A stretch of 64,000 nucleotides of DNA from CAVWCQ01 sp963753545 (GTDB lineage Bacteria; Chloroflexota; Anaerolineae; Aggregatilineales; Aggregatilineaceae). A program made the position numbers and the translations under genes. The stretch is taken from the NCBI GenBank assembly GCA_963753545.1, contig CAVWCQ010000011.1, positions 372,001-436,000 on the forward strand, read 5' to 3'. The notes beneath the pieces are model-generated. The model was not told the DNA's origin and did no database searches. It was given only the letters and a program-made list of their open reading frames with translations. Shown in pieces: positions 1 through 9,247 of this stretch. Each line of letters opens with the position of its first letter. Position 1 is the stretch's first letter.

Positions 1-2242
1 GCGGCCCAGGGCGAGCATCCCCGGCTGTTGATCACCCAGAGCTACGTGGACAACACGCTCAAACCGCGCTTTACCCAGGGCCAGTTCACCTGGACTGCCT
101 TCAGCATCTACGTCTCAAGCACCGATCCCGAAGATGACGCGCAGTGGACCCCCGGCACAGCCCTCAAATCTCTGGCGCTGGCCTGGCTGGTCACTGGGGA
201 TGACAGTTATGTGCAGCGGGGCCGAGAGATCATGATCGAGCTGGTGAACCGCGTCGAGTCGGACCCGGTTATGACGGGCGGAGATGGATTATCCGGCAGT
301 TTCATGGAAGATGTGTCCGTCTCTCGCGATGAGCTACGACTGGTTGTACAACGCGCTGAACGAGGAAGATCGGGCGGCGCTGCGCGGGGTGCTGTGGCGG
401 GCGGCTCAGGAACTGCGCGATCCCGGCAACGACACGGACGGGATCGTCTGGCTCGACGGGCAGTTGATGGCTTTTGGCAACTATGAGCCGCGCTGGTTAT
501 GGGCGCTGACCGCCGTCGGACTGGCGATTTCTCCCGAAATGCCTGACGCGGCGGAACTGGTCAGTTTTTGCCGCGAGACGCTGGTTAACACCTTCATCCC
601 TGCCCTGGATTTGCAGGAGGGCGGCGCGTGGGCAGAAGGCCCGGTCTACGGCTTTCTCTCCAACTGGCCGAAGGTCCAGACTGCTCTGGCCTGGTGGACG
701 GCGGCGGGCGAGAATTATTTTGATGATACGCGCTGGTGGTATGACCGTCTGGCCTACGACCTGTTCCTCTACTATCCGTCACAGGGCCGTACCTACAACC
801 AGAATTGGGGCGATCCGATCCACAACTACCCCTCGATCATTGGCGATTCGGAACGGTATCACCCGGTAGTCGTTTATGGCCGCGCCCAGGATTTACTGCT
901 GCGCGCCGTGTTCGAAGGCACGGATCACGGCGATTGGATGGACTGGTTCCTCGATCAGCCGCCGGACGGCATGCCCGCCTGGATGGCAGTGGAGGAATTT
1001 CTCTGGCGCGATCCAACCCGCACAGGGACGCCGCCCCCTTCCCTGACATGGACCGCACCCTACAACGGGCATGTTTTCATGCGATCCAACTGGTCTACCG
1101 AAGACGGCAGGCTGGATGATACGGCGACCTATGTCAGCTTTAACGCTGGGGATCGCCTGAGCTATCACCAGTTTTATGATCAGGGCAGCTTCACGATCTT
1201 CCACAATGGGTCCGATCTGGTCGTGCACAGCGGCGTCTATAGTGGGGATGGCACCTCCGACGAGGATGTGAATTATTATGTGCGCACCATTGCCGGGAAT
1301 ACCATCCTGGTCTGCGATCTGGCGGAAAACTTCGACGGTATCCGGCCCAACGGTGAGCGGGATGTCTGGCTGAACGACTGCGGGCAGCGCACGATGAATC
1401 CGGCCTCGCGCACGGCAATCAACCGGGACTATCTGGTGGAAAACTGGCAGATTTACGATACCGGATCGATCACGCGCTTTGGCGAAGAGGGCGATATCAC
1501 CTATCTCCGCGCCGATATCACCGGGGCCTACAACAGCACGTTTTATTCTACGCCGGAGAATCGTGCCAAGGTCGACAAGGTGATCCGCGAGTTGATCTAC
1601 TGGCGGCCCGGTACGGTTTTTGTCTATGACCGCGTGGTGACGACTGCCCCCAGCTTTACACCGATGACGGTTTTTCACTTCCAGAATGAGCCAACTGCCT
1701 CCGGCCTGTTCTTTGGCACACTGGTTGGAAACAGCGCCATCTATATGCAGAATATGCTGCCGAACAGCCGTGTGTCGATGGTCCCTGGTTATCAGGTTGC
1801 CGGGCAGACGGTGGATCAAAGTTGGGGCGAACTCGCCAGCAACGACTTCGAAAACACGCTCTACGGCCCCTACCGACTGGAAATTACGCCAGGAGCAGCG
1901 CAGTTGGATAACTGGTTTATGTCCACCTTCATCGCTCAGAATGCGTCCGATCCGCCGCCCGCCGAGGGGATTTTGGTGTTGGGCGACGGCATGCGCGGCG
2001 TAATCCGGGGCAACGTGCAGGTGATGTTCGACCTGACGCCCGGCGACGCGACAAACGTCACTGAGGCGACCTTCCAGATCGGATCTGGTGTGTTGTACAC
2101 CCTGCTGACCGGGCTGGAACCATCGGGGACATACCAGATTCAGGGCGAGGGCAGCTTCAGCCAGACGTTAACCGCCAGCGACGCGGGGTTGATCCTGTTA
2201 GCCAATGTACCGCCCGGTGGCACGCGCATCCAGGCGCAATAA
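1..2242 (+). CDS. Heparinase II/III-like polysaccharide lyase, 5' partial, frameshifted
   Basis: The frame is open at the left edge, so the N-terminus is outside the window. The visible ~740 residues resemble heparinase II/III-like lyases: an alpha-helical first half rich in Trp and Tyr (SYDWLYNAL, WWYDRLAYDLF) and a beta-rich second half with GDRLSYHQFYDQGSF, the family's His/Asp/Gly-Ser-Phe region. By family knowledge such enzymes cleave acidic polysaccharides by beta-elimination, usually outside the cytoplasm; the substrate cannot be named. The first ~90 codons are in frame 1 and the rest in frame 2; the join lies between about 275 and 300 and equals one extra base. An alginate-lyase-like or DUF4962-type relative is possible. 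The gene has no close partner downstream. Confidence 0.6.
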
Positions 2243-2359
2243 CCCTCTATCGCTAGAAGCGCTGGCTTCTCCCGATATCCATGATCATGTAGGGGTAGGG
2301 CCTCGCGTCAGCCGCCCTACCCAGCAACCGAGCACTGTAACCGCAGGTTGTGGGCAGTC

Positions 2360-2572
2360 TTACGGCGTGGGGGTGTTATTAATCACGTTGGAAAAAACCT
2401 GCCCGATAGTGTCGCCGTAGACCGTACTCACGATGATGATGATCGCGGTGATAGTGATGCACACAAGCAGCGTGGTCAACCCGACAACGATCAAAAACCG
2501 CCTGGAATTAAAGGGGCGTCTGTACCTTCTTGAAGGCGGCGGATCGTCGGGGGGAAGAGTGGATTCAATCAT
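2360..2572 (-). CDS. Small single-span membrane protein, unknown
   Basis: A 70-residue protein with a Pro/Arg-rich cytoplasmic N-terminus (PPDDPPPSRRYRRP), one strong membrane segment at about residues 29-50 (FLIVVGLTTLLVCITITAI) and a short tail ending NNTPTP. The Arg cluster before the span predicts an N-in, C-out topology. The ATG follows AGGAC by a few bases. It lies 67 bases downstream of the AAA ATPase on the same strand and may share its transcript. I recognise no family. The Thr/Pro tail matches the stalk-like ends of other membrane proteins in this window. Confidence 0.5.
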   Translation of the reverse strand: MIESTLPPDDPPPSRRYRRPFNSRRFLIVVGLTTLLVCITITAIIIIVSTVYGDTIGQVFSNVINNTPTP

Positions 2573-2639
2573 CAGCAGTCCTGTATCGGCTCGGTTTTAT
2601 ACCCCCATTGTAACTTAGCCCCCCTGGTTCATCAATCCA

Positions 2640-4193
2640 CTAACCCGGATTGAGAGTCGGGGTGCGGGACGGGCGCGGCGTATTGGTCGGCAGCACCGTT
2701 GGCGTTGGCGTCGCGCTCGGTCTCAGAGTCGGCGTGATCGTTGGGCGCGGGGTGCGGGTAGGTGACGGCGTGATCGTTGGCGTGTTCGTCTTGGTGGGAG
2801 TCTGAGTCGGTGTGCGTGTCGCGGTAGGGCGAGCGTCTTCAGTCTCAGTAGCCTCAATCGACTGCCGTGTCGCATCCAGGTTCAGTGACAGCGTGGCCGT
2901 TGGCGCGCTGTGCGATTTGCTCGTCGAGGGCTTATCATCACCCCCATAGAGGCCCAGAACAGCCCCGGCTCCCAGCCCAGCAGCCAGCAGCAGCACCAGG
3001 ATCAACCCGACGATTGGCAGCCATCGCCCTTGTTTGCGCGCCTGAGGTTTACCCTCTTCCGGCAGAACCGTATTGGCGCTCACCCACCCGGCGATCAGAT
3101 CGGCAGGCAGCCGGTACAAGCCGCCAGCCGCATCCATTTTGACAAGGCCCTTATAATCCAACCCGCGCAGCGCGGCAGCAAGCTGGGTCTTGTTGAGCAC
3201 GAAATTCGCACTGGTCAGCCAGATATAAAGGGCATCAAACGGCACGCTGGCTCCATCGGCTTGTTGGAGAGCAACCATCGCGGAGAGGGCCAGCCGTTCG
3301 TTGCGCGGCGCGCTTTGCCAGAGCGGGCTGTAGATCTCGTCGGCCTGCTCCAGAACGGCGGTATAAATCGCATCCAGATCGTGCTCCGTGACCGGGCCGT
3401 TATGATTGCGCTCCTCCGAGCGGCGAAACAGCAGGCGGCAGATCGAATGGATCAGGAAGGGATGCCCACCTGCCAGTGCCAGAATGTGCTCGACCACGCC
3501 CAATTCATAGGAATAAACATCCTGCACCGGGTCACGAACCAGCCGATCAGCGTCTTCCAGTTCCAGTTCCGACAGGCGCAGATGGAGGGCGGGATCATGC
3601 AGCAGATCGGTGGTTAGGGCCTGATCCTCATATCCGGCATCTACGGCGCAGATGATATCGAGCCGGTCATGCGCCGCCAGCAAATCCGTGAAGTAGGTCA
3701 GCAGATCACCGGGCAGCGCGCGGCGTTCGATCCCTGCCAGCAGCGTGTGAGCATCATCCAGGATCAGCAGCAGGCGGCGATGGCGCAGTGCCGCCAGGAC
3801 AATATCGAGATATTCGCGATCAAACCAGTCGCGCAGGTCCTGGCCCGTTGTGCCGTCGGGCCATTCCGGTAAGCGCAGCGTGCTTACCTCTGCCCGTTCG
3901 AGCATCAGCCGGATTTCATCGACCAGCGCCGCCAGCAGGTCCGTCTCTCTAGAAAGGTCATAGGCTCCCAGCGGCACGAAACAGGCCCGGTAGCGATCAT
4001 CGACGTGATCGGAAAGCTGGTGCAGCGTCGAACTTTTGCCCAGTCCGCGCCAGCCGATCAGGGCGATGGCATGGCGGTGCGGCGTCCCCACCAGATTTTG
4101 CCGGAAAAACGCGAAGACATCGCCCCGGTTGATAAAATAATCCGGGTTTTCGGTGGGCAGCAGCGGATTGTAAGGATTCGCATCAGAAATCAT
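2640..4193 (-). CDS. Membrane-anchored AAA-type ATPase with Pro/Thr stalk
   Basis: An orc/STAND-like NTPase of 517 residues. Walker A is GWRGLGKSS at about residues 47-55 and Walker B is LLLILDDAH at about 141-149, followed by a helical region with a winged-helix look (residues ~280-370). A membrane span (WLPIVGLILVLLLAAGLGAG) lies at about 390-415, and the last ~80 residues are an almost pure Pro/Thr/Ser stalk. By the positive-inside rule the ATPase is cytoplasmic and the stalk outside. An upstream in-frame start exists, but the ATG at 4193 is preceded by AAAGG with good spacing and begins the conserved part, so I chose it. The role is unknown; a signal-transducing or regulatory NTPase is a guess. 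Confidence 0.65.
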   Translation of the reverse strand: MISDANPYNPLLPTENPDYFINRGDVFAFFRQNLVGTPHRHAIALIGWRGLGKSSTLHQLSDHVDDRYRACFVPLGAYDLSRETDLLAALVDEIRLMLERAEVSTLRLPEWPDGTTGQDLRDWFDREYLDIVLAALRHRRLLLILDDAHTLLAGIERRALPGDLLTYFTDLLAAHDRLDIICAVDAGYEDQALTTDLLHDPALHLRLSELELEDADRLVRDPVQDVYSYELGVVEHILALAGGHPFLIHSICRLLFRRSEERNHNGPVTEHDLDAIYTAVLEQADEIYSPLWQSAPRNERLALSAMVALQQADGASVPFDALYIWLTSANFVLNKTQLAAALRGLDYKGLVKMDAAGGLYRLPADLIAGWVSANTVLPEEGKPQARKQGRWLPIVGLILVLLLAAGLGAGAVLGLYGGDDKPSTSKSHSAPTATLSLNLDATRQSIEATETEDARPTATRTPTQTPTKTNTPTITPSPTRTPRPTITPTLRPSATPTPTVLPTNTPRPSRTPTLNPG

Positions 4194-4594
4194 AGCTGGC
4201 CTTTGTCGCGGGTGGAGAGACGGGTCATGCCCCGTAGTGTACCGCCACGCCAACAGCGGAGCAAGCGCCGCCGATCTTTCTTCTCGTATATGGTGCTTTT
4301 ATTTGTGAAACCACAGAGAGATGACTTGCTGCGGAGGGGGTGAGAGTCTGCCCGCGCCCCATAATAGGTGTTTCTTTTCAAACTATGTTTCCCTTGTTTT
4401 TTATTTTTCTCTCTTGCTTTTCCTTTGCGTCCTCCGCGCTCTCCGCGGTGAACCTGTTTTTTCGCTTTTGTTTTTTTGCTTTCCCGGCCCTATATGGTCT
4501 GGGGATGGCCTGCCAAAGGCGCTATAATGGAGGCTATCGGTACTGCCTGTTCCCGAAAACGAATGAACGGCACAGCAATTCTCAAGGAACTGGT
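4194..4594. other. Intergenic region with dispersed CT-rich repeat
   Basis: No gene is supported here. It is the divergent space between the AAA ATPase and rocD. It holds a CT-rich repeat at about 4393-4470, found again at 8915-8982, and a perfect TATAAT at 4523-4528 that could be the rocD -10 box, though no good -35 box precedes it. ORFs through this stretch have the composition of the repeat and are not credible. Confidence 0.5.
4393..4470 (+). repeat. Dispersed CT-rich repeat, copy 1
   Basis: A pyrimidine-rich run leads into CTCCGCGCTCTCCGCGGTGA and then a T-rich tail with TTTTTTCGCT. A second copy in the same orientation lies at 8915-8982 with most positions identical. CCGCGG inside it is self-complementary. 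It is non-coding and looks like a spread short element. Confidence 0.6.
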
Positions 4595-5815
4595 ATGGAT
4601 ACCCTCGTAAAACTCTCATCGGAAGAACTTATTCATTTAGAAGATCAGTACGGCGCGAACAACTACCATCCTCTGGATGTCGTTTTGAGCCGGGGCGAAG
4701 GGGTGTGGGTCTGGGATGTCGAAGGCAACCGCTACATGGACTGCCTGAGCGCCTACAGCGCCGTAAACCAGGGACATGCTCACCCCCGCATTCGCCAGGC
4801 ACTGATCGACCAGGCCACCCGCCTCCCACTCACCAGCCGCGCCTTCCGCAACGATCAGCTTGGCCTGTTTTACCAGCAATTATGCGAGCTAACCGGCTAT
4901 GAGATGGTTCTGCCCATGAACACGGGCGCGGAAGCGGTCGAAACGGCGCTCAAGGCGTCGCGCAAGTGGGGCTACAAGGTCAAAGGCGTGCCCGAAGGAC
5001 AGGCAGAGATCATCGTCTGCGCTGGAAATTTTGCAGGACGAACAATTTCAATTATTAGTTTTAGCACCGAAGCCCAGTATCGCGATGGGTTCGGCCCCTT
5101 CACCCCCGGCTTTAAGGTGGTTCCCTTCGGTGACGCGAAAGCACTCGAGGCAGCCATCACGCCCAATACGGTCGCTTTCATGGTCGAACCGATCCAGGGC
5201 GAAGGCGGCGTGATCATCCCGCCCAATGGTTACTTGAAGCGGGCGCGCGAACTCTGCACGAAAAACAATGTGCTGATGATCGCGGACGAAATCCAGACCG
5301 GGCTGGGACGTACGGGCAAACTGTTTGGCTGCGATCACGAAGGTGTTCGGCCCGACGCGGTGACGGTTGGCAAGGCGCTGTCCGGCGGTTTTTATCCCGT
5401 CTCAGCCATGCTTGCCAGCCGTGAAGTGTTGGGGGTGTTCAACCCCGGCGATCATGGCAGCACCTTCGGCGGCAATCCTCTGGCGGCAGCGGTTGGCCGG
5501 GCGGCATTAACCGTGTTGGTCGAAGAAAATATGATCGAAAACGCGGCGAAGATGGGCGAATACTTCCTGGATCAGCTCTCCGAAATCAACAGCCCGCACA
5601 TCAAGGAAGTGCGCGGGCGCGGCCTGTTTGTCGGCGTCGAACTCAAGCCGGAAGCGGGCGGCGCGCGCCGTTTCTGCGAAGCCTTGCAGCACAAAGGCAT
5701 TCTGGCGAAGGAGACACACCACGATATCATTCGCTTCGCCCCGCCGCTGATCATCAGCCAGCAGGATATTGATTGGGCCGTCGAGCGGATCCGTCCCGTC
5801 CTGCAGATGAAATAA
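4595..5815 (+). CDS. rocD: Ornithine aminotransferase
   Basis: A class III PLP-dependent aminotransferase of 406 residues that converts ornithine plus 2-oxoglutarate to glutamate semialdehyde and glutamate in the cytoplasm. Family marks are YGANNYHPLDVVLSRGEG near the N-terminus, the Asp of ADEIQTGLGRTGK that contacts the PLP ring nitrogen, and the Schiff-base Lys in VGKALSGGFYPVSA. These sequences are typical of RocD rather than ArgD or GabT. The frame is open further upstream, but the ATG at 4595 has AAGGA seven bases before it and starts the conserved region. The gene is followed by an intrinsic terminator at 5840-5870 and is probably monocistronic. Confidence 0.9.
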   Translation: MDTLVKLSSEELIHLEDQYGANNYHPLDVVLSRGEGVWVWDVEGNRYMDCLSAYSAVNQGHAHPRIRQALIDQATRLPLTSRAFRNDQLGLFYQQLCELTGYEMVLPMNTGAEAVETALKASRKWGYKVKGVPEGQAEIIVCAGNFAGRTISIISFSTEAQYRDGFGPFTPGFKVVPFGDAKALEAAITPNTVAFMVEPIQGEGGVIIPPNGYLKRARELCTKNNVLMIADEIQTGLGRTGKLFGCDHEGVRPDAVTVGKALSGGFYPVSAMLASREVLGVFNPGDHGSTFGGNPLAAAVGRAALTVLVEENMIENAAKMGEYFLDQLSEINSPHIKEVRGRGLFVGVELKPEAGGARRFCEALQHKGILAKETHHDIIRFAPPLIISQQDIDWAVERIRPVLQMK

Positions 5816-5839
5816 ACAGCCATAATAATCTCCATCGAT

Positions 5840-5870
5840 AAAACCGGGCCGCGCGCCCGGTTTTGTGTTT
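5840..5870 (+). terminator. Intrinsic terminator after rocD
   Basis: A perfect 10-bp stem AAAACCGGGC / GCCCGGTTTT (5840-5849 with 5855-5864) with a 5-base loop runs into a T-rich stretch. Confidence 0.85.
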
Positions 5871-5922
5871 TGTGCTATCCTCCTTGGAGGGTAACAATCA
5901 ACTGAGGGGGGAGATGCTATCT

Positions 5923-6759
5923 ATGATTAAAATCGCTACCGACACGATTGCCGATCTACCTGCGGAACTGGTTAACCAGCATCATATCCACATTATTCCT
6001 GCCTGGGTTTACCTGAAGACAGGTAAGGTTCGGACAGACGCGTTTGATGTGCAGGAACTTTATAATCTGCTCGCCGAAGAACCGGAAATTCCCCGTACGG
6101 ATCCGCTCTCGGAGGAAGAGTACATCACGATCCTCAGTGATCTTGCCGGGCAGGATGATACCGTGATTGTCGTCAGCGCCTCGCAGAAAATTAGCAAAGT
6201 GATGCAAATCGCCGGTTATGCCGCGCAAAAAATCGCCCCGAAGCGCATCACTGTGCACGACAGCGGGGGTGTATCGTTGTGGCAGGGCTTCCAGGCGCTT
6301 CGGGCTGCACAAATGGCTGCTGCCGGGCAGAACGCGGAGGTGATTTTGGGTACGCTCAACCGCATGCGCCAGCAGTCTAACTTCTTCTTTGTCCTGAATG
6401 ATCTGGCTTACCTGCAAAGAGGCGGGCGTGTCAACCTGGCCCAATATATGCTCAGCATCGTCTTTGATGTTAAGCCCATCCTCGCTATGCTGAATGGTGA
6501 AATTGTACCCGTAGGCCGGGTGCGCGGGCGCGAACGGGGCGCGATTGATATGCAGATGCGCATCCTGGAAGCGATCAAAGGGGTTTTGAGCGTCTGGGTC
6601 GGCGTTGTCCACACCAAAGCGCCCGACGCCGCGCTGCGCCTGACACAGCAAATGCAAACGACGCTGCGCCCCACTTATATACTGACCACCGATTGCGGGC
6701 CAACCATTGCCGCCCATGCCGGGCCGGGAGCGCTGGGCGTCTGCGTGGTTCCCTATTAA
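5923..6759 (+). CDS. DegV family fatty-acid-binding protein
   Basis: A 278-residue DegV protein. The family binds long-chain fatty acids and, where studied, feeds them to fatty acid kinase (FakB role). The N-terminus KIATDTIADLPAELV is the usual DegV opening, the middle has the ligand-cavity region (VVSASQKIS), LAYLQRGGRVN is the conserved RGGR element, and the C-terminus GPGALGVCVVPY matches the family end. Of two near ATGs, the one at 5923 is preferred because a strong GAGGGGGGAG lies nine bases upstream; the ATG at 5914 would sit on top of that site. No FakA-like gene is next to it. A second DegV lies at 11448-12328. Confidence 0.88.
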   Translation: MIKIATDTIADLPAELVNQHHIHIIPAWVYLKTGKVRTDAFDVQELYNLLAEEPEIPRTDPLSEEEYITILSDLAGQDDTVIVVSASQKISKVMQIAGYAAQKIAPKRITVHDSGGVSLWQGFQALRAAQMAAAGQNAEVILGTLNRMRQQSNFFFVLNDLAYLQRGGRVNLAQYMLSIVFDVKPILAMLNGEIVPVGRVRGRERGAIDMQMRILEAIKGVLSVWVGVVHTKAPDAALRLTQQMQTTLRPTYILTTDCGPTIAAHAGPGALGVCVVPY

Positions 6760-6861
6760 CAAAGCTGAGCGGGCAAAGGAACCTTTCTCCTCTGCCCGCT
6801 CTTGACCTCGTCTTCTCTAAACTTTATATATACTCGTCCGCTGTCCAACCAGGAGAATCCT

Positions 6862-8476
6862 GTGCAAAACGATACCTACGATTTCATCATCATTGGCTCA
6901 GGGTTTGGCGGCAGCGTCTCCGCGATGCGCCTGACCGAAAAGGGCTACCGGGTGCTGGTTCTGGAGCGAGGCAAACGCTTTCGTGATCAGGACTTCCCGC
7001 GCACCAACTGGAATCTGCCCAAATTTCTGTGGATGCCCGCCCTGCGCCTCTTTGGCATCATGCAGCTTTCCCTGCTCAATGGGGTGCTCGTCCTGCATGG
7101 GAGCGGCGTAGGCGGCGGCAGCCTGGTTTATGCCAATGTCTTGATGGAACCGAGCGACGAGCTGTTTAATGCCCCGGCGTGGCGCAATCTGGCCGACTGG
7201 AAAACGATTTTACGCCCGCACTACGACACCGCCCGCCGCATGTTGGGCGTGGCGCTGAATCCCTGCCTGTGGCCTGCCGATCACACCCTCAAAACCCTTG
7301 CTGAGCAGTTGGGCCGGGGCGATACATTCCGCGCCACCGATGTAGGCGTTTTCTTTGGGGAAGCGGGTAAAACGGTGCCCGATCCCTATTTTGGCGGCGC
7401 GGGTCCGGACCGGGCAGGATGCACGCACTGCGGCGCGTGTATGGTCGGGTGTCGCCACAACGCCAAAAATACGCTGGTCAAGAACTATCTCTATTTTGCC
7501 GAAAAACAGGGCGCGGAGGTGCGGGCCGAATGTGACGTGCGCGATATCCGTCCCCTGCCCCCCAACCAGCCGGACGGCGCGCGTTACGAAATCCTCTACC
7601 GCCGCACAACAGGTCTGCCCTTCCAGCGCCTGCAGCGGGTGCGGGCGCGGCAGGTTGTGCTGTCGGCTGGCGTGCTGGGAACCATGCGGCTGCTCTTTCG
7701 CTGCCGCGACATCACCCATTCTCTGCCCGATATCTCGCCCCGGCTGGGGACGCATGTCCGCACCAACAGCGAAGCGCTGCTGGGCGTCACGGCGCGGCAT
7801 GGCGACTGTGAATTACGCCGATGGTGTAGCCATCACCTCAATCTTCCAGGCCGACGATGTGACCCAGGTCGAACCCGTCCGCTATCCGCACGGTTCCTCG
7901 CTGATGCGCTTTCTCGCCGCCCCGCTGCTTGAAGCCGGGAACAGTTCAGCCGTCCGCCTGTTGAAAATCATCGGTCTGACCCTGCGCCACCCGCTCGACT
8001 TTGCCCGCGCGGCTGTGTTCCCCAATTGGGCACGGCGAACGACAATCCTGCTGGTGATGCAAACGGCAGATAACCTGATGCGCCTGCGGCTGGGGCGTGG
8101 TCTGCTGACCTTCTTCCGGCGCGGACTGGTGGTCGAACAGGATCCTGAACACGCTGTTCACGCTCAGATCGATATCGCGCACCGGGTCACACGCGCCTTT
8201 GCCGAGCGCACGAATGGAATTGCGCAGAGTTCGATCCACGAGAGCCTGTTTAACATCCCAACCACGGCCCACATTCTGGGCGGCGCGCCGGTGGGCCGTA
8301 CCCCAGAAGAAGGCGTCGTTAGCTTGTCGTGCGAAATGTTCCACTATCCGGGGCTGTACATCGTAGACGGTTCGATTATGCCCGCCAACCCCGGCGTCAA
8401 TCCGAGTTTGACGATCACGGCCCTGGCGGAATACGCCATGAGTCTCATCCCTCCCAAATCGTCGGGGCTGGGCTAA
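6862..8476 (+). CDS. GMC-type FAD oxidoreductase (cholesterol-oxidase-like), frameshifted
   Basis: A GMC oxidoreductase of about 537 residues once repaired. It starts at GTG 6862, six bases after AGGAG. The N-terminus DFIIIGSGFGGSVSAMRLTE is the FAD-binding Rossmann motif, HGSGVGGGSLVYANV is the second GMC signature, and CTHCGACMVGCRHNAKNT is the Cys-rich segment seen in cholesterol-oxidase-like members. The C-terminal GLYIVDGSIMPANPGVNPS is the GMC active-site end. The frame changes at about 7807, where one extra T separates TARHGD from VNYADGVAITS; both sides read as one protein. The substrate is unknown; a sterol or other hydrophobic alcohol is likely from the family. It ends in a terminator hairpin. 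Confidence 0.85.
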
Positions 8477-8510
8477 GCGCAGCCGCCGACGCCGCTGCGC
8501 CCAGTTTTTT
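8468..8510 (+). terminator. Terminator at the end of the GMC gene
   Basis: CTGGG and GCGCAGC (8468-8483) pair with GCTGCGC and CCCAG (8493-8503), with the stop codon bulged out, followed by TTTTTT. Confidence 0.7.
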
Positions 8511-8565
8511 GTGAGGCAGAGCCTACCCTCCTGCCTGCATTCTAGCCGCCATGCCCTTTTTTGTA

Positions 8566-8602
8566 GGGGCGCTGCTTAGCTTGCGAAGCAAGCCCTGCGC
8601 CC
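8566..8602. repeat. REP-like GGGCGC hairpin, copy 1
   Basis: GGGCGC / GCGCCC and GCTTGC / GCAAGC form a nested hairpin around GAA. Related hairpins with the same GGGCGC(T)GCTT...GCGCCC layout are at 8770-8812 and 52848-52900. Confidence 0.65.
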
Positions 8603-8606
8603 AATT

Positions 8607-8754
8607 CGTGTCAATTTAAGCAGGGAACGCGCTTTCAAATCATCTTCACCCTCTCCACCGTTATTTGGAGAGTGGTCGGCTGAACAGTTTTTCCGTTCAG
8701 CCGGGGTGAGGTGCTGCGCACGCTACCCACAACGTCTATTTCTTATCTTGACGC
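8607..8754 (-). mobile_element. MITE-like element, copy 1
   Basis: A 148-base element bounded by imperfect inverted repeats CGTGTCAATTTAAG (8607-8620) and CTTATCTTGACGC (8742-8754). Read on the minus strand, its inside (AATAGACGTTGTGGGTAGCG, then CTCACCCCGGCTGA and a hairpin) matches the copies at 61950-62065 and, without clear ends, 59155-59265. It has no coding capacity. Confidence 0.65.
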
Positions 8755-8769
8755 ATAGGAAGAGTTGCA

Positions 8770-8812
8770 GGGCGCTGCTTTGCGTTGTGTGCGAAGCTAA
8801 GCCGCTGCGCCC
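8770..8812. repeat. REP-like GGGCGC hairpin, copy 2
   Basis: GGGCGCTGCTTTGCG at the left pairs imperfectly with GCTAAGCCGCTGCGCCC at the right. The same end sequences occur in the copy at 52848-52900. Confidence 0.6.
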
Positions 8813-8844
8813 ATTTTTTCGTATTTATGCAGATGTTTTTCTCA

Positions 8845-9245
8845 AAATTAGTACTTAAAGTTCAACTTTAAAGGAGTATTTTTCGGACCACTTCCGTTAT
8901 ATACTGATCATAGACCTTGTTTTTTCTCTCTGCTTTTCTTTGCGCTCTCCGCGCTCTCCGCGGTGAAAATTGTTTTTCGCTCTTTCTTTCCGCCAAGGTA
9001 TGCCAGCAGTTAGAAAACAGTTAGTCGTCAGCCGTTTTAGGGGGGGTGTCAAAATCGTCACGAGAAGAAATGCCCAAATAGTGATCAACTATTTTTTCGC
9101 AAGGTTAGAACACGAGAGAAATCCCTTAAAAATAGGCATCGAACGGACTTCTTAAGTGATCAATGAAACGCTCCAAAGTGATCAACAATGGGGATATTGA
9201 GCTGCACAATCAGCACAAACAGCGCGCTAAACAGCAATTTTGATC
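8845..9245 (+). repeat. AT-rich dispersed element, copy A
   Basis: The head AAATTAGTACTTAAAG contains the perfect odd palindrome TTAAAGTTCAACTTTAA (8855-8871), then AAGGAGTATTTTTC and GTTATATACTGAT. About 170 bases on comes TTAGAAAACAGTTAGTCG, a GGGGGTG run, CACGAGAA and AAATAGTGATCAACTA. The word AGTGATCAA recurs at about 9079, 9154, 9177 and inverted at 9238. The same ordered blocks occur in elements B, C and D. The CT-rich repeat sits inside it. Confidence 0.7.
8915..8982 (+). repeat. Dispersed CT-rich repeat, copy 2
   Basis: CTCTCCGCGCTCTCCGCGGT flanked by pyrimidine runs. It is near-identical to 4393-4470 and is inserted within element A; elements B and C have no counterpart of it at this position. 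Confidence 0.6.
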
Positions 9246-9247
9246 AC

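Larger units (their letters stand above)
8477..9247. other. Repeat-filled intergenic region
   Basis: About 770 bases without a credible gene between two converging genes. In order it holds the GMC terminator, a REP-like hairpin (8566-8602), a MITE-like element (8607-8754), a second REP-like hairpin (8770-8812) and the AT-rich dispersed element A (8845-9245), which itself contains the CT-rich repeat (8915-8982). Short ORFs here lie entirely inside repeats. Confidence 0.7.

Noticed and set aside
893..1819. Antisense ORF of 308 codons inside the heparinase-like gene
   Set aside because: It is a shadow of a high-GC coding frame, with no recognisable domain.
4321..4594. In-frame N-terminal extension of rocD from 4340
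   Set aside because: It translates the CT-rich repeat into low-complexity Phe/Ser sequence; the ribosome site at 4581-4590 supports ATG 4595.
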